Source: Arthrobacter oryzae (lineage in GTDB: Bacteria > Actinomycetota > Actinomycetes > Actinomycetales > Micrococcaceae). From it: a stretch of DNA of 64,000 nt. The position numbers were made by a program, and so were the translations under genes. How positions within the stretch are numbered: the first letter of the stretch is position 1; each line of letters opens with the position of its first letter. Location: assembly GCF_030718995.1 (NCBI RefSeq), contig NZ_CP132204.1, forward strand, positions 3,906,001 through 3,970,000, written 5' to 3'. Below the pieces are notes generated by a model. That model had not been told where the DNA came from and ran no database searches. It saw nothing but the letters and a program-made list of their open reading frames with translations. Positions 33,155-41,340 of the stretch are shown in pieces.

Positions 33155-33862
33155 ATGCCAAAGAAGACAGCAACGCAACAGATCTCCAGGGTCTCGCGGC
33201 CGCGGCTCTATGAGCAGCTGGTGGAGCAGCTCATGGACTTCATTGAGGCCGCCGAGCTGGGGCCGGGAGACACCCTGCCGGCAGAGCGTGAGCTGGCTGA
33301 GCGGCTGGGGGTCTCCCGCGCAACGCTGGCGCAGGCCCTGGTGGCGCTTGAAGTTCTTGGCGTGATCGATGTCCAGCACGGCACCGGTGCCGTGCTGGTC
33401 TACCGGCCCAATGTTCCGTCCGTGATCAAGGGACTGCGCGAACACCGCAGCAGGCTTCCGGAGATCGTTGAAGCGCGGAGCACGCTCGAGGTCAAGCTTG
33501 CCGAACTGGCCGCGGCCCGGCGCAGCGAGGCGGACATGAAGGCCATTGACAAGGCCCTCGATGCGATGGCTGAGGAGGTTGCCTCAGGCGGCCGGGGCGC
33601 CCATGGCGACGAACTGTTCCATCAGGCCGTAACCGCCGCCGCGCACTCCGCGGTGCTCGCACAGCTCATGACGTTCATCGCCGGGATGGTGCTGGAGACC
33701 CGGCTCGAGTCGCTCGGGCAGCCGGGCCGCCCGGAGCAGTCACTCGCATCCCACCGCAAGATTGCTGACGCCATCAGGGCGCAGGATTCTGCTGGTGCGG
33801 CCGCGGCAATGCTGGAGCACATCGAACTCGTCTCGGATGTGGCCCTGCTGAAGAACTCCTAG
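33155..33862 (+). CDS. GntR-family (FadR/FCD) transcriptional regulator
   Basis: The 235-residue protein follows GGAAGGA. The winged HTH is LYEQLVEQLMDFIEAAELGPGDTLPAERELAERLGVSRATLAQALVALEVLGVI in pattern, ending with HGTGAVL. The C-terminal all-helical FCD domain has the usual metal/ligand positions (DELFHQAV, SHRKIADAI). It diverges from the carrier operon with the palindrome 33085-33099 between them. It is predicted to repress carrier, CoA-transferase and carboxyltransferase genes until an acid inducer binds. Confidence 0.9.
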   Translation: MPKKTATQQISRVSRPRLYEQLVEQLMDFIEAAELGPGDTLPAERELAERLGVSRATLAQALVALEVLGVIDVQHGTGAVLVYRPNVPSVIKGLREHRSRLPEIVEARSTLEVKLAELAAARRSEADMKAIDKALDAMAEEVASGGRGAHGDELFHQAVTAAAHSAVLAQLMTFIAGMVLETRLESLGQPGRPEQSLASHRKIADAIRAQDSAGAAAAMLEHIELVSDVALLKNS

Positions 33863-33919
33863 GCCGCCCCGCGGGGGGATGGGCGTCCCAGGCCCGGACG
33901 GCGGACGAGGTGCGGCACA

Positions 33920-33974
33920 ATTACTTGCAGGTTCAACTAACCAGCTGTACGGTTAACTTCAACCTTCAAGTAAT
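33920..33974 (+). promoter_or_regulatory. 55-bp imperfect palindrome upstream of the RibA-monooxygenase fusion
   Basis: ATTACTTGCAGGTT (33920-33933) and AACCTTCAAGTAAT (33961-33974) are complementary at 13 of 14 positions. Inside, TAACC (33938-33942) and GGTTA (33951-33955) form a second dyad with nearly the same centre. A possible -35 TTGCAG (33925-33930) and -10 TACGGT (33948-33953) lie within it. It ends 29 bases before the gene start and is likely a repressor site or an RNA structure. Confidence 0.65.
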
Positions 33975-34003
33975 TTGCACCCCTACCGAATGCTGAGGCC
34001 AAG

Positions 34004-35857
34004 ATGACCGTTGTGTCCGAGCCCTTCACGCCGCCTGCAGTGGCAGTGCCCGACGCTGCCATCCGCAGCAGGGTTACCGTACCGTTGCGCTTCCCCGACG
34101 GGTTCGTGTCCACGGCAGAGGTGCTGACGTTTCAGGGGCTTGCCGACGGCAAGGAACACCTGCTGCTCGCCCTGGGCGCCTGGGAGCAGGCGCTGCTTGA
34201 TACGGATGTTCAGGATCCGGCGATGCCTGGCGCAGGCCCGCTGGTCCGGCTGCACAGCGAATGCCTGACCGGCGACGTGTTCGGCAGCCAGCGCTGTGAC
34301 TGCGGTCCTCAGCTGCGGGAAGCGGTGGAAGAAATCAGCGCCACCGGAGGGTTCCTCCTTTACCTCCGCCAGGAAGGCCGCGGCATCGGCCTGTACCCGA
34401 AGCTGGACGCCTACGCCCTGCAGGACACCGGTCTTGACACCTACGAGGCGAATCGTGCCCTGGGCCATGGCGACGATGAGCGCGACTACACGGCAGCTGC
34501 CCAGATGCTGGGCGCCATCGGTGCCACCACCGTCCGCCTGCTCACCAACAACCCGGACAAAGCAGCCCAGCTCCGCGTCCTGGGCATCGGCGTCACCGAG
34601 CAGGTCCCCACCGGGGTTCACCTCTCGCCGGCCAACCGCAGTTACCTGGCCGCCAAGCGGGACCATACGGCCCATACCCTCAACCTTGCGCCCGCTGACC
34701 TTCCAAGCCATGAAGAGATGCTGGCCCGCGTCGAGGCGCTCGTGCCACGCCTGCGGGAGCGGGCCGAGGAAACCGAGCGGATCCGCCGCCTTCCGGACGC
34801 CACGATGGCGGATTTGAAGGAGGCGGGTGTCTTCCGTGTGCTCTCGCCGAAGGCCGTTGGGGGCTTCGGCATGGGCGTGGAAACATACGTTGAGGTTGTG
34901 CGTCGGCTCGGCCGGGGATGCCCCTCCACAGCGTGGACCGTCGGGCACCTTATTGAGCACGTCTGGATGCTCTCCCGTTGGCCGCGTGACGTCCAGGACG
35001 ACGTCTTCGCCGACGGACCGGCACCTCTGGCCGCCGCTACCGGCGCCCCCGTCGGGCAGGCGGTCAAAGTTCCGGGAGGCTACTCCATTACGGGCCGTTG
35101 GACCTTTGCCTCGGGCATGATGCACTCGGAGTGGGCGCTGCTGGCCGTGCAGCAGGGGGACGCCCGCCTGCAGTGCCTGGTTCCCATGTCCGACGTCGAA
35201 CTGCTGGACGTCTGGCATACCGCCGGCCTGAGGGGAACGGGCAGCAACGATATCCAGGCGGAGGGCCTTTTTGTTCCGGAGTATCGGACGCTTGACTGGG
35301 CGTTGCTGAGCGCCGCTGACAATCCCGGCAGCCGGATCCATCCGGATCCGATCATCCACACACCCCTGGCCACGCTGCTGAACCTGGTGGCACCTGCCGC
35401 CGCCCTGGGGGCGGCCGAGCACGCCGTCGAATTGTTCCGCGAACGCGTTCTGGTGCGCAAAGTCAAGAACACGGCTGAAGACCGGCAGGCTGATTCGCCC
35501 CTTGCGCAGGCGCGGTTCTCGCACGCTTACGGGCTCGTTGCCACGGCTCGCTTGCAGTGGGATGAAGCGGTCCGGGTAATCACTGCCTCCCATCAGCGAC
35601 GGCCCATGGCAATGACGGACCACGAGCGGGCACAATTCCGGCTCGCGCTCGCCCTCAGCGGCAAGGCTTCGGCCGACGCGGTTCGCCACATCATGGCAGG
35701 ATCGGGCGGGAGCGCGCACCGCCTGTCCCATCCGCTCCAACGCATCCAGCGCGACGTTGACGTTCTGCTCAATCACCCGACGCTGACTCTGGACCCGATC
35801 CTTGAACAGGCGGGCCGCGGCCTGCTGGGCCTGGGGTTCACGGTTTCAGCGTTTTGA
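34004..35857 (+). CDS. fusion of GTP cyclohydrolase II and flavin-dependent monooxygenase
   Basis: One unbroken 617-residue frame; GAGG precedes ATG by 8 bases. Residues 1-230 are a complete GTP cyclohydrolase II. Zinc ligands are Cys87, Cys98 and Cys100 (HSECLTGDVFGSQRCDCG), with QEGRGIGL at 123-130, AYALQDTG near 136-143 and LLTNNPDK at 179-186. Residues about 236-617 are an acyl-CoA-dehydrogenase-fold monooxygenase like HsaA/DszC/HpaB, with VFRVLSPKAVGGFGMG, ITGRWTFASGMMHSEWALL and DVWHTAGLRGTGSNDI. The first domain makes the riboflavin precursor from GTP; the second normally needs reduced flavin from a partner reductase. No other riboflavin genes or reductase are adjacent. Substrate unknown. 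Confidence 0.9.
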   Translation: MTVVSEPFTPPAVAVPDAAIRSRVTVPLRFPDGFVSTAEVLTFQGLADGKEHLLLALGAWEQALLDTDVQDPAMPGAGPLVRLHSECLTGDVFGSQRCDCGPQLREAVEEISATGGFLLYLRQEGRGIGLYPKLDAYALQDTGLDTYEANRALGHGDDERDYTAAAQMLGAIGATTVRLLTNNPDKAAQLRVLGIGVTEQVPTGVHLSPANRSYLAAKRDHTAHTLNLAPADLPSHEEMLARVEALVPRLRERAEETERIRRLPDATMADLKEAGVFRVLSPKAVGGFGMGVETYVEVVRRLGRGCPSTAWTVGHLIEHVWMLSRWPRDVQDDVFADGPAPLAAATGAPVGQAVKVPGGYSITGRWTFASGMMHSEWALLAVQQGDARLQCLVPMSDVELLDVWHTAGLRGTGSNDIQAEGLFVPEYRTLDWALLSAADNPGSRIHPDPIIHTPLATLLNLVAPAAALGAAEHAVELFRERVLVRKVKNTAEDRQADSPLAQARFSHAYGLVATARLQWDEAVRVITASHQRRPMAMTDHERAQFRLALALSGKASADAVRHIMAGSGGSAHRLSHPLQRIQRDVDVLLNHPTLTLDPILEQAGRGLLGLGFTVSAF

Positions 35858-35920
35858 CGGGTTGAAGGGGGCCATGGCCCGGCGTAAAGTCCATCGGACC
35901 ACGGAAGCGAGGTGCCGATC

Positions 35921-36535
35921 ATGGGTCGATTGATTGTTCAGGAATTCGTTACCGCCGACGGTTTCGCCGCCAATGCCAATAACGAATTTACGGCCTACGA
36001 GATGCTCAAAGGGGGCACGGCCGAATTCGACCGCAGCCAGTCGGCGTGGCTCGATACCGTCGATGCGATGGTCCTCGGGGCATCCACATACAGGATGTTC
36101 GCTGAATTCTGGCCCACTCTGGCATCAGAAGGCGAAATCATCGCGCCGGCACTCAACGCACTGCGCCGCTTTGTGTTCTCCCGGACGTTGAAGAACGCAC
36201 CGTGGGGCGACTACCCCGAGGCCGCGGTCGAATCAGGGGATGCGGTTGCGGCGATCCGCCGCATCAAGGGCGAATTTGGAGGCACCATCGTGCTCTGGGG
36301 CAGCCTTACCTTGAGCGAGGCATTCTTTGACGCCGGCGAAGTGGACGGCGTCCGGCTTGTCGTCATGCCCGTTGCCATTGGCGCGGGCCGGGGCGTATTC
36401 CCTTCCGGCCGTGATCCCCTCCTCCTCACCCTCCTGGGCGCAAAGACCTACGACGCCGGGCTGGTTGAGCTCGAGTATTCTGTTGGGTCCGGCGGGCCGC
36501 GGCCTCGGCCGGAACGATCAGGATCAGCACGATGA
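35921..36535 (+). CDS. dihydrofolate reductase/RibD C-terminal family protein
   Basis: ATG 35921 follows GAGG, giving 204 residues. The RibD_C fold is visible in MGRLIVQEFVTADGFAA, VDAMVLGASTYRMFAEFWP, VFSRTLKNAPW, GTIVLWGSLTLSEAFFDAGEVDGVRLVVMPVAIGAGRG and a final VELEYSV strand. Such proteins bind NADPH and reduce pterin- or pyrimidine-like or other small substrates. The natural end is probably near VELEYSV; the last 17 residues overlap the remnant of an MFS gene on the other strand, so the tail may be an artefact of a deletion. It follows the RibA-monooxygenase fusion by 63 bases on the same strand. Confidence 0.85.
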   Translation: MGRLIVQEFVTADGFAANANNEFTAYEMLKGGTAEFDRSQSAWLDTVDAMVLGASTYRMFAEFWPTLASEGEIIAPALNALRRFVFSRTLKNAPWGDYPEAAVESGDAVAAIRRIKGEFGGTIVLWGSLTLSEAFFDAGEVDGVRLVVMPVAIGAGRGVFPSGRDPLLLTLLGAKTYDAGLVELEYSVGSGGPRPRPERSGSAR

Positions 36536-36833
36536 TGAGGGCGGCGGCGAGCATGTAGGTTCCGCCGGTGCAGGCAGTGGCAGCGCTGTCGGCCAGGGAG
36601 GCTGCGCCGGCGGAAGCCGTCACCAGAACACCCACTCCCAGGCTGCTGCCCAGCTGGTGCGCCGTATTGATCAGCCCCGAGGCCGCGCCTGCGTTGGCGG
36701 CGGACGCGCCGGCGAGGCCGGCGGCGGTCAGGGGACCGAAGGCGAGTCCCTGGCCGACGCCAAGGAGGACCATGGGAAACGCGCCCTGCAGCGCTCGGGC
36801 CGCCACCTGCTGTTCCGTGGACTGGCAGACCAC
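36426..36833 (-). pseudogene. MFS (QacA/EmrB-type) transporter, C-terminal remnant
   Basis: The 135 codons match only the last two or three helices of a 14-helix drug transporter: GQGLAFGPLTAAGLAGASAANAGAASGLINTAHQLGSSLGVGVLV, then a final helix AALIIVLILIVP. The first 350 or so residues are missing. The 3' end overlaps the end of the RibD_C gene. The neighbouring regulator gene (36924) is also broken, so the pair looks like a decayed regulator/efflux module. Confidence 0.8.
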
Positions 36834-36923
36834 CCTTCAGCAAGGTGTCCGCGGCGTAAGCCGCCTCGATCGGTGTACTGGCAGGCCCTCCCGGGATCGC
36901 GGGACCCGACGTAGCCTGATTCC

Positions 36924-37750
36924 ATGGATGGCCAAAGCGACGTACGTGAGTTCCTCCGGTCCCGCCGGGCCAAAGTGACGCCCGAGCAGGTGAACCTGAT
37001 CGTCGGCACCAACCGGCGCGTGCCCGGGCTGCGCCGGGAAGAAGTGGCCACCCTGGCCTCGGTCAGTGTGGACTACTACGCCCGGCTGGAGCGCGGTAAC
37101 CTTACCGGTGTTTCCGACGAAGTCCTGGAAGCGATCGCCCACGCGCTGCGGCTGGACGAAGCCGAAACTGCCCACCTTTTTGCCCTGGCCCGCGCGGCTC
37201 AGCAGCGGCCTGCCCGCCGTCGTCGTCCGGCACCTCCGCAGCTGGTGCGCCCCGGGCTGCAGCGGTTCCTGGATTCCGTCACCGGCGCGCCCACCTGGAT
37301 CCGCAATGAGCGCATGGACTTCGTCGCCGCCAACGCGCTCGGCCGCGCGCTGTACGCGCCGATCCTCGCTGATCCGGTGCGTCCCGCCAACAGTGCACGC
37401 TTTGTGTTCTTCAACCCGGAGGCGCGCACCTTTTACCCTGATTGGGAACAGGTGGCGAACGACGTCGTGGCCATCCTTCGCAGCTACGCCGGCCAGCGCC
37501 CGCACGACAAGGGCCTCACCGATCTGGTGGGGGAACTCGCCACCCGCAGCGAGGAGTTCCGCACCCGGTGGTGGGCGACATTGAACTCGCCTACGAGGCG
37601 ATGGAACTGCCGGCCAATCCCGGCTGGACCATGTTCGCCTATACCGCCGAACCCGGTTCTGCCAGCGACGAGCGCCTGAAGCTGCTGGCCAGCTGGGCGG
37701 CCACCACCGACAGCGAAGACGCCGTGCCTGCCGCGGAAAAGACGCAATAG
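36924..37750 (+). pseudogene. XRE-family regulator with MmyB-like domain, internal deletion
   Basis: ATG 36924 starts an HTH (VREFLRSRRAKVTPEQ, GLRREEVATLASVSVDYYARLERGN) and most of a MmyB-like ligand domain. After EEFRTR near 37568 the frame leaves the family. The C-terminal part HPVVGDIELAYEAMELPANPGWTMFAYTAEPG continues in another frame to the stop at 37750. The 17 or so residues normally between these parts are absent, so a deletion that is not a multiple of three, perhaps between short CGCACC-like repeats, broke the gene. MmyB-type regulators usually control an adjacent transporter or oxidoreductase; here the adjacent MFS gene is also a remnant. Confidence 0.82.
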
Positions 37751-37763
37751 GTGCGCTCCGGCC

Positions 37764-38348
37764 CTATTGTCCGGCGCCGGGGAGCATCTGACGGTTCCTG
37801 ATCCGTGATTCGCCGAACTCTATGGTGAGCGGTTGAATCTCCCGCGTCCCGGCGTTCCTGGTGCGGGGGCTGCCCACGGCAACATGCGGTAACCAGTGCG
37901 GGGACCTGAAGCCCAGGGCCCGGGAACTGAGGATGAAGTCATCGACGTTGTCCACCAGCAACCCGTCCAGCAGTTCGTGGAGGGCCTGGACGAGGAATAC
38001 CTGGTATTTCCGGACGTGCTCCGGAACGTCCACTTCAAGCCCGGTCACGTTGCCGCCGCCCAGCGGAACCAACCGCTCGGCGCTGCCGGCGAAGCCCTCC
38101 AGCACGGGCAGCCCGTCCAACCAGGTCAGTGTGCTGTGGACAGCGGCATCAGCGCTGGTTATGCCTTTGGTCCATTCCGAGACGTCATGGGAAAAATCGT
38201 CCAGTACCCCGAGGTGCAGCAACGTCATATGCAGTCCGCGCGGCCTGCGCAGGGCACGGACGTAGCTGCCAAGGCCCTCATAGTCCGAGGGGCCGGATCC
38301 GATGCTGAGCACCGGCACCTCCACCGTAATCCGCGGAATAGTGTGCAT
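37764..38348 (-). CDS. 2H phosphoesterase-like (2'-5' RNA ligase family) protein
   Basis: ATG 38348 follows AGGAGG, giving 194 residues. Two His motifs typical of the 2H superfamily are seen: HMTLLHLG near residue 39 (HxT) and PHVAVG near residue 157 (HxA instead of HxT/S). The order and about 115-residue spacing fit the two-lobed fold. Family members hydrolyse or ligate 2'-5' or cyclic phosphodiester bonds in RNA or nucleotides. The altered second motif makes activity uncertain. It is convergent with the broken regulator gene. Confidence 0.65.
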   Translation of the reverse strand: MHTIPRITVEVPVLSIGSGPSDYEGLGSYVRALRRPRGLHMTLLHLGVLDDFSHDVSEWTKGITSADAAVHSTLTWLDGLPVLEGFAGSAERLVPLGGGNVTGLEVDVPEHVRKYQVFLVQALHELLDGLLVDNVDDFILSSRALGFRSPHWLPHVAVGSPRTRNAGTREIQPLTIEFGESRIRNRQMLPGAGQ

Positions 38349-38449
38349 TCCGGCCCCTCCTGACCGCGCCGACCGTAGTCTGTGGATGACATTATCCGCC
38401 GGGACGGGTCTCTCCGCCCAGTGACGGGCCCCTCGCCCAGCGGCAGGGG

Positions 38450-39307
38450 TCATCCGGCCAGCGGGCGCAGGCCGTCAAGCAGGGGAGTGGTGGGACGGCC
38501 TACCAGCCGGGCGAGGTCGCCGGTGGACAATGCGAGTGCACCCTGCTGGATGTTGCCGTCCAAGGCTGCGAGGAATCCTGCTGTCGCGGCGTCAAGGCCT
38601 GCGGCCTCCAAGGCGAGGGCGTGCTCAGCCGGACTCACCGAGGCATAGCTAACGGGGCGTCCAAGGACCGTGGAGAAGGCCGACGCCAGCTCCTCGTAGG
38701 TCCAGGCGTGATCGCCGGACAGCTCGTAAACGTGGCCTTCATGTCCGGCTGTGCTCAGGACGGCGGCGATGGCTGCGGCGTAGTCAGCGCGGGTTGCGCT
38801 GGCCACACGTCCCTCGCCGGCGCTGCCCAGGAGCGTTCCGGTCTCGCGGGCCGAGTGCAGGGCAGCAGCGTAGTTTTCCGTGTACCAGCCGTTGCGCAGG
38901 AACGTGAAGGGAAGTCCGCTGGCGCGGATGAACTCTTCGGCCTTCACATGGTCGGGTGCCAGGACCAGCGGGGTGGTGTCGGCGGCCAGGACGCTGGTGT
39001 AGAGGATGTGGCCGACCTTCGCCCGGACGGCGGCGTCGATGACGGTCTGGTGCTGGGTGGTGCGGTTCTGGATGTCGCTGCCGGATATGAGAAGGAGAGT
39101 GTCGTCCTCGTTCAGGGCAGCATCTACGCTGGCCGGGTCGTTGTAATCAAGCGTTGCCGTATTGACGCCGCGCGCCGACAGTTCGGCGAGCTGCTCGGCG
39201 GACCTGCCCGCCGCCACGATCCGGTCGGCCGGTACCCCGCGGCTCAGCAGTTCCTTGACGACGAGGCGTCCCAGCTGGCCGGTGGCTCCTGCAATGACAA
39301 TGGACAT
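38450..39307 (-). CDS. NmrA-family NAD(P)-binding oxidoreductase (quinone oxidoreductase 2-like)
   Basis: A 285-residue protein after an AGGAG ribosome site. The NADPH-binding motif GATGQLGRLV is at residues 7-16, followed by AAGRSAEQLAELSARGV and the NmrA-type LYTSVLAADTTPLVLAPDHVKAEEFIRASGLPFTFLRNGWYTENY. It lacks the YxxxK pair of classical short-chain dehydrogenases, as usual for NmrA/QorB proteins. QorB-type enzymes reduce quinones with NADPH. A palindrome at 39399-39412 lies in its upstream region, which is shared with the divergent HTH_42 gene. Confidence 0.88.
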   Translation of the reverse strand: MSIVIAGATGQLGRLVVKELLSRGVPADRIVAAGRSAEQLAELSARGVNTATLDYNDPASVDAALNEDDTLLLISGSDIQNRTTQHQTVIDAAVRAKVGHILYTSVLAADTTPLVLAPDHVKAEEFIRASGLPFTFLRNGWYTENYAAALHSARETGTLLGSAGEGRVASATRADYAAAIAAVLSTAGHEGHVYELSGDHAWTYEELASAFSTVLGRPVSYASVSPAEHALALEAAGLDAATAGFLAALDGNIQQGALALSTGDLARLVGRPTTPLLDGLRPLAG

Positions 39308-39398
39308 GGAATTCTCCTAGGTATCCGGGCGCTTCTGTTCAGCGCCTTCTGTCATGGCCAACCGGCTTCGGGGGGCAACAATTCCGTCGCCGGATGAC

Positions 39399-39412
39399 GC
39401 ACTTTGAAGTGC
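39399..39412. promoter_or_regulatory. palindrome in the 39308-39493 divergent region
   Basis: GCACTT-tg-AAGTGC, perfect 6-bp arms, 92 bases before the NmrA gene start and 82 before the HTH_42 gene start. It resembles HxlR-type sites upstream of quinone oxidoreductase genes, but no HxlR gene is in the window. Confidence 0.5.
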
Positions 39413-39493
39413 AATAGGCACCGTCAGGTAAGCATTGGCAGGTCGATTAGCTCTCTCCCAGGGGCGGCTGAGAGGCGGGGATAGTATGAGCCA

Positions 39494-40687
39494 GTGCCGC
39501 ACAGGATTTCGAAGGGCCAGGTCATTGCGTTCCGTCTTGGCGCCCACTGCCTCACCGAACGGCTGGTGGAGGACGGGCTGCTCCGCGCTGCCGGGCGGTG
39601 CGGAATCCAGAACAGCCCGCCCGGGTCGGCGCTGCTGGCCCTGCACGCCAGGGTGGGGAACCTCAGGCAGGGTCAGCTGGCCTCCGCAATCGCCGAGGAG
39701 AAAAGCCTGCTCCAGTCCTGGTGCATGCGCGGCTCGCCGTTCTACTTCCCGACCTCGGATGCGACGGTCTTCACTACCGGAATGCTGCCGCCCACCGAGG
39801 GGGCGATGCGCCACCTTGTTTCCGGCGTGGAGCCGGCGTTGGACAAGCTCGGGATGAGCTTCACCAAGGCCGTTGAGCTGACGGCCGCCGAGGTCGGCGA
39901 CGTACTGTCCGGGCGGAGGCTCGCCATCAACGAGTTGGGCGCAGAGATAGCCACGCGAATTGCCCGCAGGCTGCCGCAGCGGCAACGAGGCATCTGGGAG
40001 GACCACGGTCCATACGCCCCCGGGCAGCCGCTTGGCGAGGGCATAGTCCATTTCTGCGTCCGCATCCTCACATTGCAGCGCGTAGTTTGTTTTGCGCCGC
40101 GCGCCGGGAACAAGGCACCACTCGTCCTGGTGAATGAATGGCTTGGCCATCCGATCCCGGACGTCGCCCCGGACCTCGCACGGGCCGAGCTGCTTCGCCG
40201 CTACTTGCGCTGCTACGGACCGTCAACACGCGGAGGGTTCGCCACGTGGACGGGGATCCATCCGGGTGACACCGGCCCTTGGTGGAGCTTGGTCGAGGAC
40301 GAGATGACACAGGTCGACTTCGCCGGCCGGCCGGCCTGGATCCTCACCGAGGATCTCGACGCGCTGCTGTCGGCGCCGATGACGAAAGGGGTGCGTCTGC
40401 TCCCGCCACATGATCCGTACACCCAGATACACGATCGGAACACGATCGTCGACGAGATGTACCACCGGGAAGTCTGGAAAGCGGTGGGCGGACCAGGAAC
40501 CGTCCTTACGAGGGGGGAGCTTGCGGGCACCTGGCGTGCGCGCCTGAGGGGGCCGAAGCTGACCATCGCCGTGAAGACGTTCGGCGCTCTGGGAGATCAA
40601 GACATCAAGTCGCTCAAGGATGAGGCCGGGCAGGTCGCGGCGCTGCGTGGCGCGCCGGCCGTAGAGGTCGGGTTCGAGACCTACTGA
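39494..40687 (+). CDS. HTH_42 winged-helix protein (AlkZ/YcaQ superfamily)
   Basis: The 397-residue protein starts at GTG 39494. It carries the winged-helix repeat architecture and the conserved RLLPPHDPYTQIHDR motif of the HTH_42 family. AlkZ-type members are DNA glycosylases that unhook interstrand crosslinks using a QxQ or QxD pair near residue 40. Here the equivalent is CGIQNSPPGSALLALHARV, so the second catalytic residue appears to be Ser. It may bind or repair damaged DNA by another route, or have lost glycosylase activity. Its stop overlaps the convergent methyltransferase gene by 7 bases. Confidence 0.75.
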   Translation: MPHRISKGQVIAFRLGAHCLTERLVEDGLLRAAGRCGIQNSPPGSALLALHARVGNLRQGQLASAIAEEKSLLQSWCMRGSPFYFPTSDATVFTTGMLPPTEGAMRHLVSGVEPALDKLGMSFTKAVELTAAEVGDVLSGRRLAINELGAEIATRIARRLPQRQRGIWEDHGPYAPGQPLGEGIVHFCVRILTLQRVVCFAPRAGNKAPLVLVNEWLGHPIPDVAPDLARAELLRRYLRCYGPSTRGGFATWTGIHPGDTGPWWSLVEDEMTQVDFAGRPAWILTEDLDALLSAPMTKGVRLLPPHDPYTQIHDRNTIVDEMYHREVWKAVGGPGTVLTRGELAGTWRARLRGPKLTIAVKTFGALGDQDIKSLKDEAGQVAALRGAPAVEVGFETY

Positions 40688-41340
40688 CCCTGCAGCGGCG
40701 GACGCCGCGCGAGTATCACTGCCTGCGGCGACCGCTCAAGGCGCCCGGGTTCGCGTGTCATCCGGGCCACGGTGCTGAATCCGGCGTTGGCCAGTTGTTC
40801 GGAGATCCACGCAGTTGGGAAGAGTTGCGCATCCATGGAGACGTCGTGTCCGTAGGCGCGGGAGATTTGCCGGCGGCCCTCACCCGCCTGGAAGCTGACG
40901 AGCACATATCCTCCGGGCGCAAGGACCCGAAAGAATTCCGTAAAGACCTCGGGTATCTCCCAGGGTTCCAAATGGATGATGGAATACCAGGCGAAAATCC
41001 CGTCCAGCTGCTGGTCTGCATGGGGGAGGCGCGCGAGCTCTGCCACATCGAAGTCCAACCCCGGATGGTTCCTCCGGGCAACCTCAAGCATTCCGGCGGA
41101 CATGTCAATCCCCGCCGTCGAAAGTCCCAAGGACTCCAACAATCCGATCATCCGGCCCGTGCCACAGCCGGCGTCCAGCACAAACCGGCCGTCCCCCTCG
41201 TTGACGTGGCTGGCGAACGCTTCGATCATTCCGCGGTCAGCCGGTGCTTCGATGCTGGCATCAGGGAGCAGCCGCGAATAACTCTCCGCGACCACGTCGT
41301 AGGCGGACCGGGCCCTGGCAAGTCGATCGTCAACAGGCAT
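40681..41340 (-). CDS. class I SAM-dependent methyltransferase
   Basis: A 219-residue protein with motif I FVLDAGCGTGRMIG, motif II acid in STAGIDMSAGMLEVARRNHP, motif III AELARLPHADQQLDGIFAWYSIIHLEP and the post-motif strand LAPGGYVLVSF. This is the ubiquinone/menaquinone-type Methyltransf_11 layout. The acceptor is unknown. It faces a long intergenic region on its 5' side and overlaps the HTH_42 gene at its 3' end. Confidence 0.88.
   Translation of the reverse strand: MPVDDRLARARSAYDVVAESYSRLLPDASIEAPADRGMIEAFASHVNEGDGRFVLDAGCGTGRMIGLLESLGLSTAGIDMSAGMLEVARRNHPGLDFDVAELARLPHADQQLDGIFAWYSIIHLEPWEIPEVFTEFFRVLAPGGYVLVSFQAGEGRRQISRAYGHDVSMDAQLFPTAWISEQLANAGFSTVARMTREPGRLERSPQAVILARRPPLQGQ

Noticed and set aside
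33983..35776. Nearly 600-codon open frame opposite the RibA-monooxygenase gene
   Set aside because: It is antisense to a gene with full catalytic motifs, and the predicted protein is Arg/Gln/His-rich without domain pattern.
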